This document shows positions 20,391 through 31,690 of a DNA stretch of 64,000 nucleotides, piece after piece. The translations under genes and the position numbers were made by a program. Source of the DNA: Dasypus novemcinctus (taxonomy: Eukaryota > Chordata > Mammalia > Cingulata > Dasypodidae); the NCBI RefSeq assembly GCF_030445035.2, contig NC_080688.1:63707449-63771448 (forward strand), given 5' to 3'. The notes below the pieces were generated by a model that made no database searches, was not told the origin of the DNA, and saw only the letters and a program-made list of their open reading frames with translations. The number at the start of each line of letters is the position of its first letter. The first letter of the stretch is position 1.

Positions 20391-22062
20391 GTTCAACAAT
20401 GGCAGAGGAGGAATACTGGTGTGGGATGTTATTGACAGGGGACACATGGTTGGCAGGGAGTTCTACAGGGCATATATCCAGGGTTCATAAAAATGTTTGG
20501 ATATTTTCATAGTGGATACAATTAAAAACAACAACTGACGGAGTGCTGAGTTCCTAGCCAGGGGAGCTCTAGCACAGTCCCTAAAGGAACAGCAACAATC
20601 CCCCAAGTGCAACGGCAAAGACCAAAAAAGAAGGAAGGTCCAACAATGAGCCCTTGATACTAATGACTATGCTTGTGAGCCTGTGCACCTGAAATAATAA
20701 CAAGGCCTAGAGCTGCAGGGTGCCTAAGAGTTACCTCCTGAGAGCCTCCGTGTTGCTCAAATGTGGCCAGTCTCAAAGCCAAACTCAGCATGTAAATGCG
20801 TTGCCTTCCCCCCAGCGTGGGACATGACTCCTGGAGATGAGCCTCCCTGGCACCAAGGTATTACTACGAAGTACCAGCTGATGATGTAACTAGAAAATGA
20901 CCTTGAATAAAAGGGTCAACTCAGACCAGCAGAATATCTCAATCGACATATAATACCAGGAGTTAAAAATGCTTTTTAACCTGAATAAAAGGGGGAAATG
21001 GAAAGGACAAATGAGTTTATATTGCTATGAGTCTCCAAAAAGAGCCAGTAGGTTAACAGAGAGATTGCCCTTATGCACACCTCAGCAGAGTCCCAGAGAC
21101 AGATAAAGTAGATACAACCCCGGGTATTGGTTCTTCTGAGGGCTACAGAGACCCACAGGTTCTATGGTCATGGCAGATGGAGTTCAATGCCATGTCAGTC
21201 AGCCCTACTTTGGAGTTTGTGTTTCTGTGTGATGTAGCTGGACTCAGATGTGATCTTTGTTCACAAGCCTCTCCTGTTACTTTTACCAGAGCTGTAGTTG
21301 GTGCTGGGGTTTAATATATACCCAGGGGACTTGAATCTCTGGACTGACAAGGTGATAGCCAGGCCCTGAACCTCAACAGACTTCAGCTCCTACACTCTGG
21401 TTTATTGGACTTACCCCACTCAGGTAACATGAAGTTGAAGAAGGTCAACCACCACACCAGGGAGCCAAGAGTGCCTACAACTGAAAGCAGGAGGATTGCA
21501 TCCAGCATCCATGTGGAATCTAAGCCCCTTCTTGATATAGATGTGGAGTGAACACAACCATTCCAAGGTCCACAGGATGGAGGAATAGAGTATGGATTAG
21601 AGTGGACCTACTGATATTCTATTCATGAACTATTGTGATTAGTAATTGAAGAAAATGTGGCATTGGTATGGAGAAAGTGGCCATGGTGGCTGCTAGGGGT
21701 AGGGAATGGGAAGAAGAGATGAGATGTGGGGGCATTTTCGGGACTTGGAGTTGTCCTGGGTGGTGCTGCAGGGACAGTTACCGGACATTGTATGTCCTCC
21801 CATGGCCCACTGGATGGAATGTGGGAGAGTGTGGGCTATGATGTGGACCATTGACCATGAGGTACAGCGGTGCTCAGAGATGTATTCACCAAATGCAATG
21901 AATGTCTCATGATGATGGAGGAGATTGTTTTTATGGGGGGAAGAGTGGGGTGAGGCTGGTGGGGGGTATATGGGAACTTCATATTTTTTTAAGGTAATAT
22001 TAAAAAAATAAATAAAGACAAAAAATAAAATAAATAACAGAAATAAAATAAAATAAATAAAT
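20391..22062 (+). mobile_element. longer L1-like 3' end of an older subfamily (copy C)
   Basis: From 20771 to the end it follows copy A with many substitutions and keeps a ~75-bp block (about 21575-21645) that copies A and B lack. It extends left of copy A's start: 'caacaatggcagaggaggaatactggtgtggg' (20395) to 'gttgctcaaatgtggccag' (20752) belong to the same element as I recall it. The 5' limit is uncertain and may lie up to 100 bp further left. It ends in an AT-rich tail, with a guanine-rich stretch at 21936-21967. No target duplication could be fixed. There is no reverse-transcriptase reading frame. Confidence 0.75.
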
Positions 22063-22074
22063 ACCTTGTATTGG

Positions 22075-22215
22075 CTTAAATTATATACCAGGCACTAGCT
22101 CTCCATATATTTTCTCCTTGTACTCTCCACAAATGCTTGAGGTAGGTAGTATTGTACCTAATACTTGGGAAGTAGCTTCCCAAGGGGCTGGGATTTGAAC
22201 CAGTTTTGTCAGACT
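22075..22215 (-). repeat. MIR/L2-like fragment
   Basis: 'attatataccaggcactagc', 'ttgaggtaggtagtattgtacc' and 'gctgggatttgaacc' match antisense MIR-type wording with a central gap. Confidence 0.55.
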
Positions 22216-22854
22216 TTGAGCCTTCCAAAGGGGGTGGCTAGGCCAGAACATGCAATCAGTTCATGCTCATCGGCAAGGGAGTGTTTCTCAAGCGTTGCCT
22301 GAATCCCTCCTTGGTAATGAAATGAGCTTCCTGGGGTACCAGGCTGCGTGGGGTACCCTCTGTGAGGGTCAGCTCACAGTACTGCTCTAGCCAGACCCCT
22401 CATGCCAGCCTTTGGTTCAGGGGGTGCCAGGACCCTCTGGAGAAGCCCTCGCTGGCTTCCAGCTCTCTCTCGTGGCCTCACCACATGTCCCGAATCCTTG
22501 GTCTGTCACTTCCAGAAGATTCATGTTGCATTTGGCTGCTGTTTCACCCCAAGTGGGACGGGGTGGGGAGCAGTGGTTGAGGACAAGGGTGGAGGATAGG
22601 GACAAGCAGAAACCACTGCTCCTTCGCAGGGCAGTCTTTGAAAGAGGGCTCCAGCTCATGGAGTCACCAGCCTTAGTTAGATCTGGGAGGGACCTCAGTG
22701 CCCCGCCCCGCAGCAGGGAGGGGTGACCCTGCCATTGTACAGAGGAGCCAGCGCAGGTCCAAGGAGGTAGAATCCCCCTGACTTCAGGGAACTGAGGAAA
22801 ATGTGCAGCTTCAAGGACCTCATCTGGGCTAAGGGCAAGAGCAGTGGACACTCA
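22216..22854. other. unassigned unique DNA
   Basis: No gene. The 144-codon minus frame at 22417-22851 and the 104-codon plus frame at 22412-22726 overlap one another and contain no recognised motif. Confidence 0.35.
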
Positions 22855-23260
22855 TTCAGAACGAGCCCTATTTATTCACTAAATTGCCTGGGCTTATGTC
22901 CCAAGAGGATTTGGAGGCAGACTCACCATAAAATATGAGTGGTTTCCGCGCATTATTCTCACTCTTTCTGTAAATAAAAAATAAATGCCAAATAACTATG
23001 TCAGGCCCAGTTGTTTGATGTCTTCTCTCCTGGCACTTAATTTTATTTCACGACATAAAATAAAGGGGGGGGAGGTGAGCGTGGGGGGGGGGGAGCAGAC
23101 TTTTGTCAAAGTTCAATCTCATTGGTTAACACCTGAGGGGAAAATGACTGAAAAGAACTTAATTCAAAAAATCCTTTAGGCACACAGGAGCTTCTTTCAA
23201 CCAGTAAGAGTCAGACAGCTATGGAGAGAGAGACATCAATAAATAATCAGCCGGCTTAGA
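22855..23260. promoter_or_regulatory. candidate conserved non-coding element
   Basis: Unique AT-rich sequence with tracts such as 'ctatttattcactaaattgcc', 'cataaaatatgagtggtttccgcgcattattctcac' and 'cttaattttatttcacgacataaaataaag'. An isolated CpG pair in 'ccgcgcattatt' that has not decayed hints at constraint. A guanine-run pair (23066-23095) follows and could form a quadruplex. No conservation was tested; low confidence. Confidence 0.25.
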
Positions 23261-23394
23261 CTTTTAAATGGGAATCCCAGCATCACCACCCAAAGGTAAA
23301 TTGCATCTTTCCACGGACCTCCAAGCTGGCTTCATGCATGCACAGAATGGAAAACTTCGCTTGCTGCAAATGTAGCCTGACCTTCTAATATTAA

Positions 23395-23445
23395 ATGGGA
23401 TGTATGTGTGTAAGTATGTGTGTATGTGTATATGTGTAAGTTGTC
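23395..23445. repeat. TG/TATG simple repeat
   Basis: 'gggatgtatgtgtgtaagtatgtgtgtatgtgtatatgtgtaag' is an imperfect short tandem tract. Confidence 0.9.
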
Positions 23446-23689
23446 TTTCCTCAAAAACCCCCAGTAGCGGGCTGGTGTCACTGTGTTTTGGCTTGAGTCA
23501 CAAGACCTGTTCAGACATTCCCCCTTGTAAGCAGCTGAGATGAAGTGGGGGAGGGTTCTGGAGCCAAAGAAGGTGGTCTCAGATCGGGGCCCCAGGGCAG
23601 ACAGGGGCCTCCCCAGAACGGGAGGGGTCCCAGCCCTCCTCCTGGAGACACGCCTATTTCAAATCCACGGAGGAGGTTTTTCTGACCTT

Positions 23690-23865
23690 GCCCAGAGTGA
23701 CGCAGCCTCCCCGAGGCCCTGCTTTCCCACGGCGCTTCCCACCGGCGCGGGATGCCCGGGAGCGGGGCGAGCGCGCGGCGCGGGGCCGGCGGCGCCCAGA
23801 GCACCCATCACGTGTCAGCCAGTGTTTTATGAGGCGGCCGCGGAAGCAGGGAGCCAGCGCGGGCT
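23690..23865. promoter_or_regulatory. small CpG-dense patch
   Basis: CpG is dense in 23700-23850 ('ggagcggggcgagcgcgcggcgcggggccggcggcgcc' area), then 'gaggcggccgcggaag' with a NotI-type site at 23833-23840. No repeat explains it. It may be a short CpG island or orphan regulatory patch. No transcript or first exon can be assigned. GC composition explains open frames on both strands (109 codons plus, 97 codons minus). Confidence 0.5.
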
Positions 23866-24335
23866 TTAGAGAGCTGCCCTCTGCCCCGCAAACGCCGTTT
23901 CTTACCGCTTGTAGTTTTTCCCAGACGGTCTACACCCTTGTCCCTCTGAAAGCAAACTGGCCTTTGGGTCTTGGCTGGTGAACCGGGCAGAGGAGCCTGT
24001 GAGTCACAGCTGTGCTTCTGACTGCAGAAAGCACCACGGGCCTAGGATTGGGGGAGGAAATGGCAGCCCCACCTCCACTTTTCTTGGCACCCCCGGTGGT
24101 GGCGTGGGTGACGCCTTCCTGGGAGTGAGGGTCCCCATTCCAGAGCAGAATGGTAATGTGTGGGTTTTCCCGGGCCACCTTACACGCAGCGTACAATGAG
24201 GGAGCCCAGGGTGCCAGCCAGGAAAGGGTGGGCCAGAGCCCGGGGAATTTGACAGCTCATGCTGGATCTTAGCTAGTTCCCTGGCTGGTCTGAGTTGAGA
24301 GGTGCAGTAAGGCTAAAATACACAGTGGCTTTCAA
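23866..24335. other. unassigned unique DNA
   Basis: Moderately GC-rich flank of the CpG patch; nothing recognised. Confidence 0.35.
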
Positions 24336-24665
24336 AGACGTGGTACCAAAAGAGCATGTAAAATGCATTATTATTGTAAATAATGACTACATGTTAAAAT
24401 ACATAGGACACACTGTGCTAAATAAAATACATCATTAAAATTAATTTTGTTTTGCTTTTCTTTTTAAAACGGGGCTACTAGAAAAATTTTTATTACATGT
24501 GTGGCTCACGTTATATTACTGTTGGACATCATAGTTTCATATGGGCTCTTTTGCATTATTCAGGGGTAAATATCGGAGCTAACGTCAATGTATCTGCATT
24601 ATCATTTTAAATTAATTAGAATGAATTAAAAGTAATTAGAATGATTTTCATACATACAAAAAGTG
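24336..24665. promoter_or_regulatory. candidate AT-rich enhancer-like block
   Basis: Unique AT-rich sequence rich in TAAT cores: 'gcattattattgtaaataatgac', 'catcattaaaattaattttg', and two exact copies of taattagaatga at 24613-24624 and 24633-24644, which start 20 bp apart (about two helical turns). TAATTA is the classic core bound by many homeodomain proteins. No repeat family is recognised. Function is inference. Confidence 0.3.
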
Positions 24666-24829
24666 CATGTCATTTATGGCGTAATTTAAGAAGAAAGTGG
24701 AGTGAACGCCTGGGTCCTGCTCACCCAGCTTAAGCTCTGCCTGACCTATTCGAAACCCCCTACATGCTCTTCTCTGACCACGTCGCCCTCCTTCCCTGAC
24801 CAGAGGTAGTTGCCAGCCTGCGTTTACAT
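24666..24829. other. unassigned unique DNA
   Basis: Sequence with 'cctgacctattcgaaaccccctacatgctcttctctgacc' may be an L2-age fragment; not assigned. Confidence 0.3.
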
Positions 24830-24960
24830 GGTCCTTGTTAAATTATAACTTTTATTTTGAGAAATTATAGAAAATAATAACTCCACCCAGAACTGATCAT
24901 TGTCAACAGGCTGCCCAATTTGTTTCTCATTAAATAAAATAAAGAAAACATTACAGTTAA
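24830..24960 (+). repeat. old L1 3' fragment, probable
   Basis: 'taaattataacttttattttgagaaattatag' then 'aaaataataactccacccagaac' resembles the old L1 3' wording seen at 6.1 kb. Confidence 0.4.
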
Positions 24961-27105
24961 AGCTGAATTTGCCTTTTAATTGCAGACTACCTAAGCCCAC
25001 CCCCCTGTGCCCTGGCTGTACTTCTGCAGCAAGTGAGGCATTTGTGCATCCACAAATGACAACAGTAAGACTAGTCACAGCTGGCACCAGGCCCCAGTGG
25101 GTACAGAGGAAATTCTCAAAGGGAACACGCATTCAGAAAAGTCAGGAAGTCAGTAGATTTTAAAAGTAGCTGCTATCTAGCATGACCCAATTACTTATTA
25201 TGGATTTTCCCCCTTAGTCCTGAAAAGGCCATTAGAAGTGCATTACAATGCAGGCTGGAGAGGCCGACGACTGACCCAAGGTCATTGCTAGGCCTTGTCA
25301 GAGACTGAGCTGGCATCCAGGTCTCCCACTGAGCATTAGATTTAAGACAGGCTCAGCTGTCACCAGTTGTGGCTCACCTGAATCATGTTCTCCATGCTAG
25401 ACTACCTGTGATTGGTGCATAGAATCGTGAATTGGATTTTCTAGAAGCTGCAGATGCAGCAGAAAACTCTTTCAAGTGACGAAAAACATTTCTTAAATTA
25501 TCGGGGTCCCCTTACCCTGGGAAGGTAACCCCGACCACTTGTCATCACAGACCCTTCTTGGCCAGTGGTGGGTCCTTCTGGCCATTCCTCTCGGAAGACA
25601 GGCGTGCTGTCTGTCTAAGCTCTATCTGGGTGTGAAGGAGGTGGGGGGCCTGGACTTAGTCCAAGCCCGGCTTTGTTGGTTCTTTTTCTTTTTCCTTCCT
25701 ACCAAGTGTTTGATAACACTATTTTCTTGTGATTTGTTTCTGACCTAACTTGGAGTGTTGCAAACAATTTCCATCAACCAGGAATTTTGTTGAATTCCAG
25801 GTAATGGTGATTTCACTGTGATGATACTCACCAGTGGCCTGATTCATGCAAGGAAGCTAAAACAGAGACATGACAAAGGAGAATGCTCATTTCCAGAAGT
25901 AGACACCTGAAAGATCTGGCCCAAAGGTGGGTTTTGAACTACCTGAGGATTCAATTTAACTATCAGTAAAAGGACAGTAATTGGTTCCTTTATTCCAAAG
26001 TTCTATGGTCCTTACACAGGTAAAGATCTATGCTTTAAAAAAAAATCTTATGCTTAACGTCTGCAGGCTTTGTCCTTTCAAGGAGACTGTAAGCTCCTCA
26101 AGACAGAACTGGGTCTCTTAACACAGTTTACCACAATACTCTGTACATACAAGGTGCTTGAAAAACCGGAGGAGGGGGAGATAAAAAGTAATAACGTATT
26201 TAAGATGTTTGGAAGCCCCATCACTGTCCTTGTTATGAAAACTCGTTTTCCCAAGGCTGAAGAGGGTTTCTGGCATGGGTTCTTCTAGGGCAGAACAACG
26301 CCCGGGAAGGCAGGGAGGACCAAAAGAAACCTCCGCAGTCGTTGGCTCAGGAGGAGCCGGTGGGATGGAGGGGGAAAGGCAGGGAACTGAGAAAGAGTGC
26401 AAGTGTGCTGCAGAAACCTCTAAGCAATCAAAGGCACAAATGCCTCTTCTTATAAATGCACAGTGTGAGGCAGGTGTTTACCCAGGACAATCTGGAGAGA
26501 AAAAGCCAGCAAAAGCCAGCGATTCATGCTCCACAAACAAGGGATTTCCTGGGGGAAGGAGTGGCAGGTAATGGGTTCTGCAAATTTCTCCTCCTGATAA
26601 CTACATCACAGACAAAGTCCAAAGAGACTTTTCCTTCCTATTGAAGCCTTATTTAAATACTGCCGCCTATTTCAGGCAGAATCGCCCTTGTCTTGGCTGG
26701 CTTAGGCTATTTTCTCAAACCTTTACGAAGCGTGCAGGGGAAGGAACAGGCAGGCTGTGTCTCTGTGGGAGTGGGGAGCACACCTCACAGGGAATTCTCT
26801 TCCAGAAGTGCTTTAGGAGGCAGCAGGCACAGTGCCTTTCCCAGTTCTGATTAGTAGGGGCCTTCAGCCAAGCAAAAGTCCATTTACCTGCCTTAGAGAT
26901 GAGGCTGAAGAAAGAAAAGAAACGTGCCTTTTTACAAATAGCAAAATCCTTACTGTTTATACAGTGTGGTGCTTTTTAGTTCATGCATTACTTACTTTAA
27001 AAACAAACAAACTAATAAAAAGCAACCACCATAATATGTAATAAGCACGATGATTGTCTTTGAAATGAAATTTCTACATTTCGTCCTTCTTCACTATTAT
27101 GTTCT
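24961..27105. other. unassigned unique DNA (about 2.1 kb)
   Basis: No gene. A likely L2 tail is at 26086-26165 ('actgtaagctcctcaagacagaactgggtctc..catacaaggtgcttg'). The rest is unassigned. Open frames up to 102 codons occur on both strands without a family motif. Confidence 0.35.
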
Positions 27106-27109
27106 CTCC

Positions 27110-27310
27110 TAGATCCTTTTGAGGCAGAGTAAAGGGCTCAGGACTGGTTGTCAAGGCCTTCAAACGCTGGTCCCCACTCAGTCACAATATTCTATGTGAC
27201 CTTAAATAGATTAGTTTCCATTTCTGGGCCTCAGTGTCCCCATTTCTGAAACAAGAGGGTTAGATGATCTGATCCCTGGCACCCCTACCACTCTGAAAAG
27301 TTGAGTCTAT
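27110..27310 (+). repeat. MIR, partly degraded
   Basis: 'ctatgtgaccttaaatagattagtttccatttctgggcctcagtgtccccatttctgaaac' and 'agggttagatgatctgatccctgg' are sense MIR-type wording. Confidence 0.8.
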
Positions 27311-27599
27311 ATATTCTTTCCCCAGAACTGGCATGAGTTTGTGCCTTAATTTCTTTGTTCACTACCAGTGCAGGTCAGGATTTAGTATATGAGGCCTTAG
27401 AATGGAGTGAACTCTACCAGGCCATTTTCCTCACCCAGTGCAATTAGACATTGCTAAACCCAATACAACTGAGTGAAGCCAGCAAGCTTCATCTACCTCA
27501 TGCCTCCAAGCAGAAGCTATAATCAGAACAGAGGAGTGTTAATTTTCAAATTGCTCAGGTAGGTTTCTAGCACAGCCATGGTACCCAAGCAGCCCCTTT
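27311..27599. other. unassigned unique DNA
   Basis: Nothing recognised. Confidence 0.35.
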
Positions 27600-27765
27600 A
27601 TGCACTCCACAATTCTCATTTTTCACATATACAGCTACTATTTCCTGAGCCGCTATTACGTGCCAGGTGCTGTGTAGAAGAATATAATGGAAAGTAACAG
27701 CAGGTCTCATTGAGTTCACAGCCTAAGTGAGGAAATCAGACCCTAAACAAGAGATTCACCCCAAC
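27600..27765 (+). repeat. old high-copy repeat fragment
   Basis: 'ctactatttcctgagccgctattacgtgccaggtgctgtg' followed by 'tctcattgagttcacagcctaagtgaggaaatcag' is the start portion of the repeat type noted at 7.4 kb. Confidence 0.55.
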
Positions 27766-28284
27766 ACAGTTACACCATGTGATAAGAGTGTGCAAACCAC
27801 AGTGTGACCTTAAGAAAATTTTATGGAAAGCTGGCAGTATTTACTTCCCTCTTCCAGTCTCTCCTGCTGCTTCTGAAGGAGGGGGTGTTGCTGGTGGGAA
27901 TGGCCCCAATGTCAGGGAGAGGCAGGGCAGAGGTCTTCCCCGGAGTCTGGCGAACCATCCTGCCTCATTCCCTGGGGGTCTTCTCAGTTTGGGGAACGGA
28001 AAAGTGAACACTAGACATAAAGATTCCAAAACCCTGAGGTTTAGGTGATAAAGACCCGCAGGAAACAGCAGCAGCCAAATGTGGTGTGGGGTTCGGTGGG
28101 GGAGGAAGAGGAGCAGAGCTGGTGGGGAGAGGTGCTTCTGGGGCATGAGAGGATTTTGGGCAGGGATGCGGCCTGCCAGGATGGGGACGAGGCATCTATA
28201 AGAGCTCTGCTTTGGGGAGCTGCCCCTGGCTGGGGCTGGGTTCTCTAGGAGGGTGAGCCATAAATGGTGCCAGGGCAGAGCCCC
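27766..28284. other. unassigned unique DNA
   Basis: Purine-rich, GC-leaning sequence. Open frames overlap on both strands (89, 67 and 101 codons) with no motif. Confidence 0.35.
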
Positions 28285-28665
28285 ATTTATTCACTGTCTG
28301 GGCTTGGTCCCAGCCAGTCCTCTGCTCGGGCTTGGTTCTGTAGACGTTTTTATTAGAGATTGCCTTTTTCCCCCCTTTGAAAATGTGGTTCGACGAAAAT
28401 GAAATTTCAAATGTGTGTGTCTCAGCATTGATTTTTCTATTTGTAATAACACACCCTGGAATATCTCCTTTGATATCAAGAGGATAAAATGTCCCTAACA
28501 CCATGCTCTCCATTCTGGGGTAATGGATAAAGCCTGTTTATGAGATGTCATTTATTCCACAATAGACAGTAAATAAAAGCCATTTCAAGCTTGGGTTAAA
28601 TCAAAGCTTGTTCGGGATTTCAGCAGATTTGCAAATCACCTCGGGGACCTTCATCAGTTGCAGTT
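28285..28665. promoter_or_regulatory. candidate conserved non-coding element
   Basis: Unique, non-decayed AT-rich block. Features include 'tttttattagagattgcc', 'tttgatatcaagaggataaa', 'ggggtaatggataaagcc', 'tgtcatttattccac' and 'ggttaaatcaaagcttg', the last with an ATCAAAG core of TCF/LEF type. Two retained CpG sites lie in 'ggttcgacgaaaatg' (28388). No repeat is recognised. Function untested. Confidence 0.3.
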
Positions 28666-30595
28666 GCTGTTTTCCTCTTTGCTATTGACTCTCTCCCACT
28701 CTCCACCAATCCTCCAACTCTCCACGGTCTCCCCAAGCTCCTGACTGATTTGGAAAGACAACTGGCTCAGCTAAGGACCTAGTGTGACATTAAAAGTTCC
28801 CTCCCTCCATTTGAGAAATAATGTCTTTGAAAGGCAGCAAGAAATTAAGGTTACGCCAACAAAAGCCAGAGAGGCAAAGGGAAGGAAAAAAGTTCTCAGG
28901 AAAATGAGATGCAAACCTGAAATGGGGAAAAGATATGAAAGGCAGCTAGCAGCAGTTCCTGTGCAGAGTCTATTTCTTTCATCTCCTGGGACCCTGTGTG
29001 CCCGAGGGAGAGCCGAGGTGAGGAGGGGGCTAGCTCAGCCCTCGGGCCACCTCAGCACCCTTTCTCTAACTCCAGATCTTTCCCCTGCAGCCCCAGATTC
29101 CCACCCTCCTGCCCACCCTCTCTCCCCCCGCCACGCCCGCCCACCCCTATGTACCGGGATCTTTCTTAGCCCTCAGGTGCCCCACTGTGGCCCAGCTCCT
29201 CCCAGAAGCCTTTGGCAGGTCTCCTCTTCCTCAGCCCTCACAGCACATTAGTCTTTAACCAATTTGTCTTACCTTACTCCTGTTTGTTTTGGGATGAGTG
29301 TTTGCTGCACAGCTAGATTGTAAGTCTCTGTAAGGGCTGGCACAGATTTCTAAAGCTGGAAGAATCCATCCTGGGTTTCTAGTCCAATGATCTATCCACT
29401 GCAGGAATCTGCTCTACAGCATCCCCAAATGTCTTAGGACATTTTCGTCTATCAAGTCAAAGTCTTTGCCCATGAACTGCCTGCCCTGCCCCACCAAGGA
29501 TCTTAGCCCAGGCTTTCAGAGATAATGGATGAGTCTGATCCTGTTTCCTCATAGCAGTGCGGTGTCTAGGATGGCTCGGCTGTGTTCTAGCTAGAGGGCT
29601 TATTTAGGTTAAGTCTGTTGCCGACCATAAGAGTCATCCCCCCAACATTTAGTTGACTAGCTTAGATTTAGCAACTACCCCAAAATACGTCTTAAATAAG
29701 TCTGCCTGAAGATATTTGGCTCATCATCACTGTTTACTATTTATTGAGCAACAGCTTTGAAAAAATACTATTTTAGGTCTGTGATAGGTTGTATTCTTGT
29801 TCAAAATATTTGCTGCTGCTCCCTGCAGGTCCCGCCTAAAGGGACATAGCCGTGCTCCGTTGACCTTGTGACTTACTCTGGCCAGTGAAATGTGAGCAGA
29901 TCTGCAGGCGGCCTTCTAGGGACCTAAAATGCAAGTGAGCCAGACAGCTTTGTTATCACAAAGACACCAACATCAATCGCATTACACTAAACTGACGAAG
30001 CACTCTTCTCTAGGAAATGTTCTGTGCCCTCAGGAGGCTTCTCATCTAGTCGAGGAGATCGTTGTCACTGTCCAGTGCAAACCAAGAGGTAAAAATAGCA
30101 AAAGCTACAGGAGCTCAAAGGAGGGAGAGGTGAGTACATGCTGGGGGATGCGGGGAAAGCGTTAGGGAGGAAGTGGGATTTGATTCACCCTCTGGTCAGC
30201 GGCATGGGAACCAGCTCCTACATGATCTGGCTCAGAAACATCATCTCCAGGGTGAAGGCCAGGCCTGCTGTGAACTCAACCACTCATGGTGAGGAATTAG
30301 AACTAGGGGCACCTCCTTCTGGGAGGTGGTCAAGTGAGAGCACATCCCACACACCCAGCATTGTACCAGGTCCAGGGTAAGTTCCACACAAATTACCCGC
30401 TAATGGCGAAATCGCTGACATCAGAGGTAAGGGTACTGGGAATGGCATTTCTAATTTAACTCTGGGTATGGCTGTCTATGCCTCAATGTAAATACAGCCC
30501 AGATGAGGGCCTGGCCGCAGGAGGTATCCGGAAAGGTCCTCAGTAGCTGCAGCCACTGCTGCCTCTTTGCTCCCGTCACCTCCTGGAACATCACA
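28666..30595. other. unassigned unique DNA (about 1.9 kb)
   Basis: A C-rich segment (29020-29230) produces a 155-codon plus-strand frame of Pro/Ser-rich composition without a motif; taken as chance. A degraded MIR-like piece is likely at 29335-29425. No gene. Confidence 0.35.
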
Positions 30596-30760
30596 GCTAA
30601 CCTATTGTTATCTATCTCATTTAATCCTGCCAACAGACCTGCGAGGGAGGTGCTACTGCTATGCCGGTTTCGCAGATGCAGGAACTGAGCCTTAGGTTAA
30701 ATGCCTTGCCCAAGGTCACACAGTCAGTAAGAGACCCAGCCAGGCCTGGGTCCGTGGCCC
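30596..30760 (-). repeat. MIR, antisense
   Basis: 'atctcatttaatcctgccaacagacctgcgagggaggtgctactgc', 'cgcagatgcaggaactgagcc' and 'aaatgccttgcccaaggtcacacagtcagtaag' are the antisense MIR core in order. Confidence 0.85.
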
Positions 30761-31550
30761 GTCGGCAGCCAGGGCTTTGGCCCTTCACGAGCCTCCGCAT
30801 CCCGGAGCAGTGCAGGCTCTGCCCTATTGCCCCTGAGAGGTCCTGGGCCGAGCGCGGGGAGGGGTGAAGCAAGCCCCAGCCAGGGTGGGGTCTGACCTAA
30901 GAAGCCACCTGGGCAGGATCTGCCACTCCCCCAGGAAACGCAGAATGAGGCAGCACTTCGAGGTTCTGCAGGAATGACAAAGGAAAGAAAGGGTAAGGGT
31001 GGGAGGGGGAAGGAAGGAAAGAAGGCGATGGAGAGAAGGAGGGGCACTGCAAGGAGAGGCAGCCCCCTCGGTCCTCTGGTCCCTGGAATACTCGCTCTGC
31101 GCCTCTGATTTCTCTCCAGTGGTGCCTGGGTGCTCTCTGTTACAGTTAAAGTTGTGTCAGCAGTTTCATTAGAACCCAGGTTTTGATTTATAACCCTTCC
31201 TGCAAAAATGTGCTCCTGGCTGAAAACTGGCATCCGAGGTCTTGGGCCAAGAGAGCCATTTCTATAGTAGACTTACAAGGCACGGTCCTGGAAGGAGGGC
31301 CCATTCCTAAGTCCAGGTTTCCAGCTTGACATGAAAAGAATGGGGGTGCAGGGCTTTTTTCAAATCTTAAAGAATCAGCTTAGATTTCAGAAGGAAGGCT
31401 CAAAAGGTCAGTTTCTTCTTTATAATCACATATAGATGTTTGTGGAAGAATGCAAAAACTGTACATAGACAAGATGCTTTGAAGCAATTCAATCTTGCAA
31501 ACATCATTATGAATAATAATTAATAATGATAATGATAAATACTCCCTCGA
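30761..31550. other. unassigned unique DNA
   Basis: A purine-rich AAGG run at 30975-31050 accounts for the Pro/Leu/Ser-rich 169-codon minus-strand frame. No gene. Confidence 0.35.
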
Positions 31551-31690
31551 TGCTCTACCATTATCCAGAGCTGCAACACGCACGATCTCACCGACACAAC
31601 AGCCTTGAGATAGTTGGGAAAAAATTATTATCCCCTTTTGTAAATGACAAAACTGAGACCCAAATAGGCTGAACACTGGGCTTGGAGGCA
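31551..31690 (-). repeat. MIR-like fragment, antisense
   Basis: 'acaacagccttgagatagttggg', 'attattatccccttttgtaaatgacaaaactgagacccaa' matches antisense MIR wording. Confidence 0.75.
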
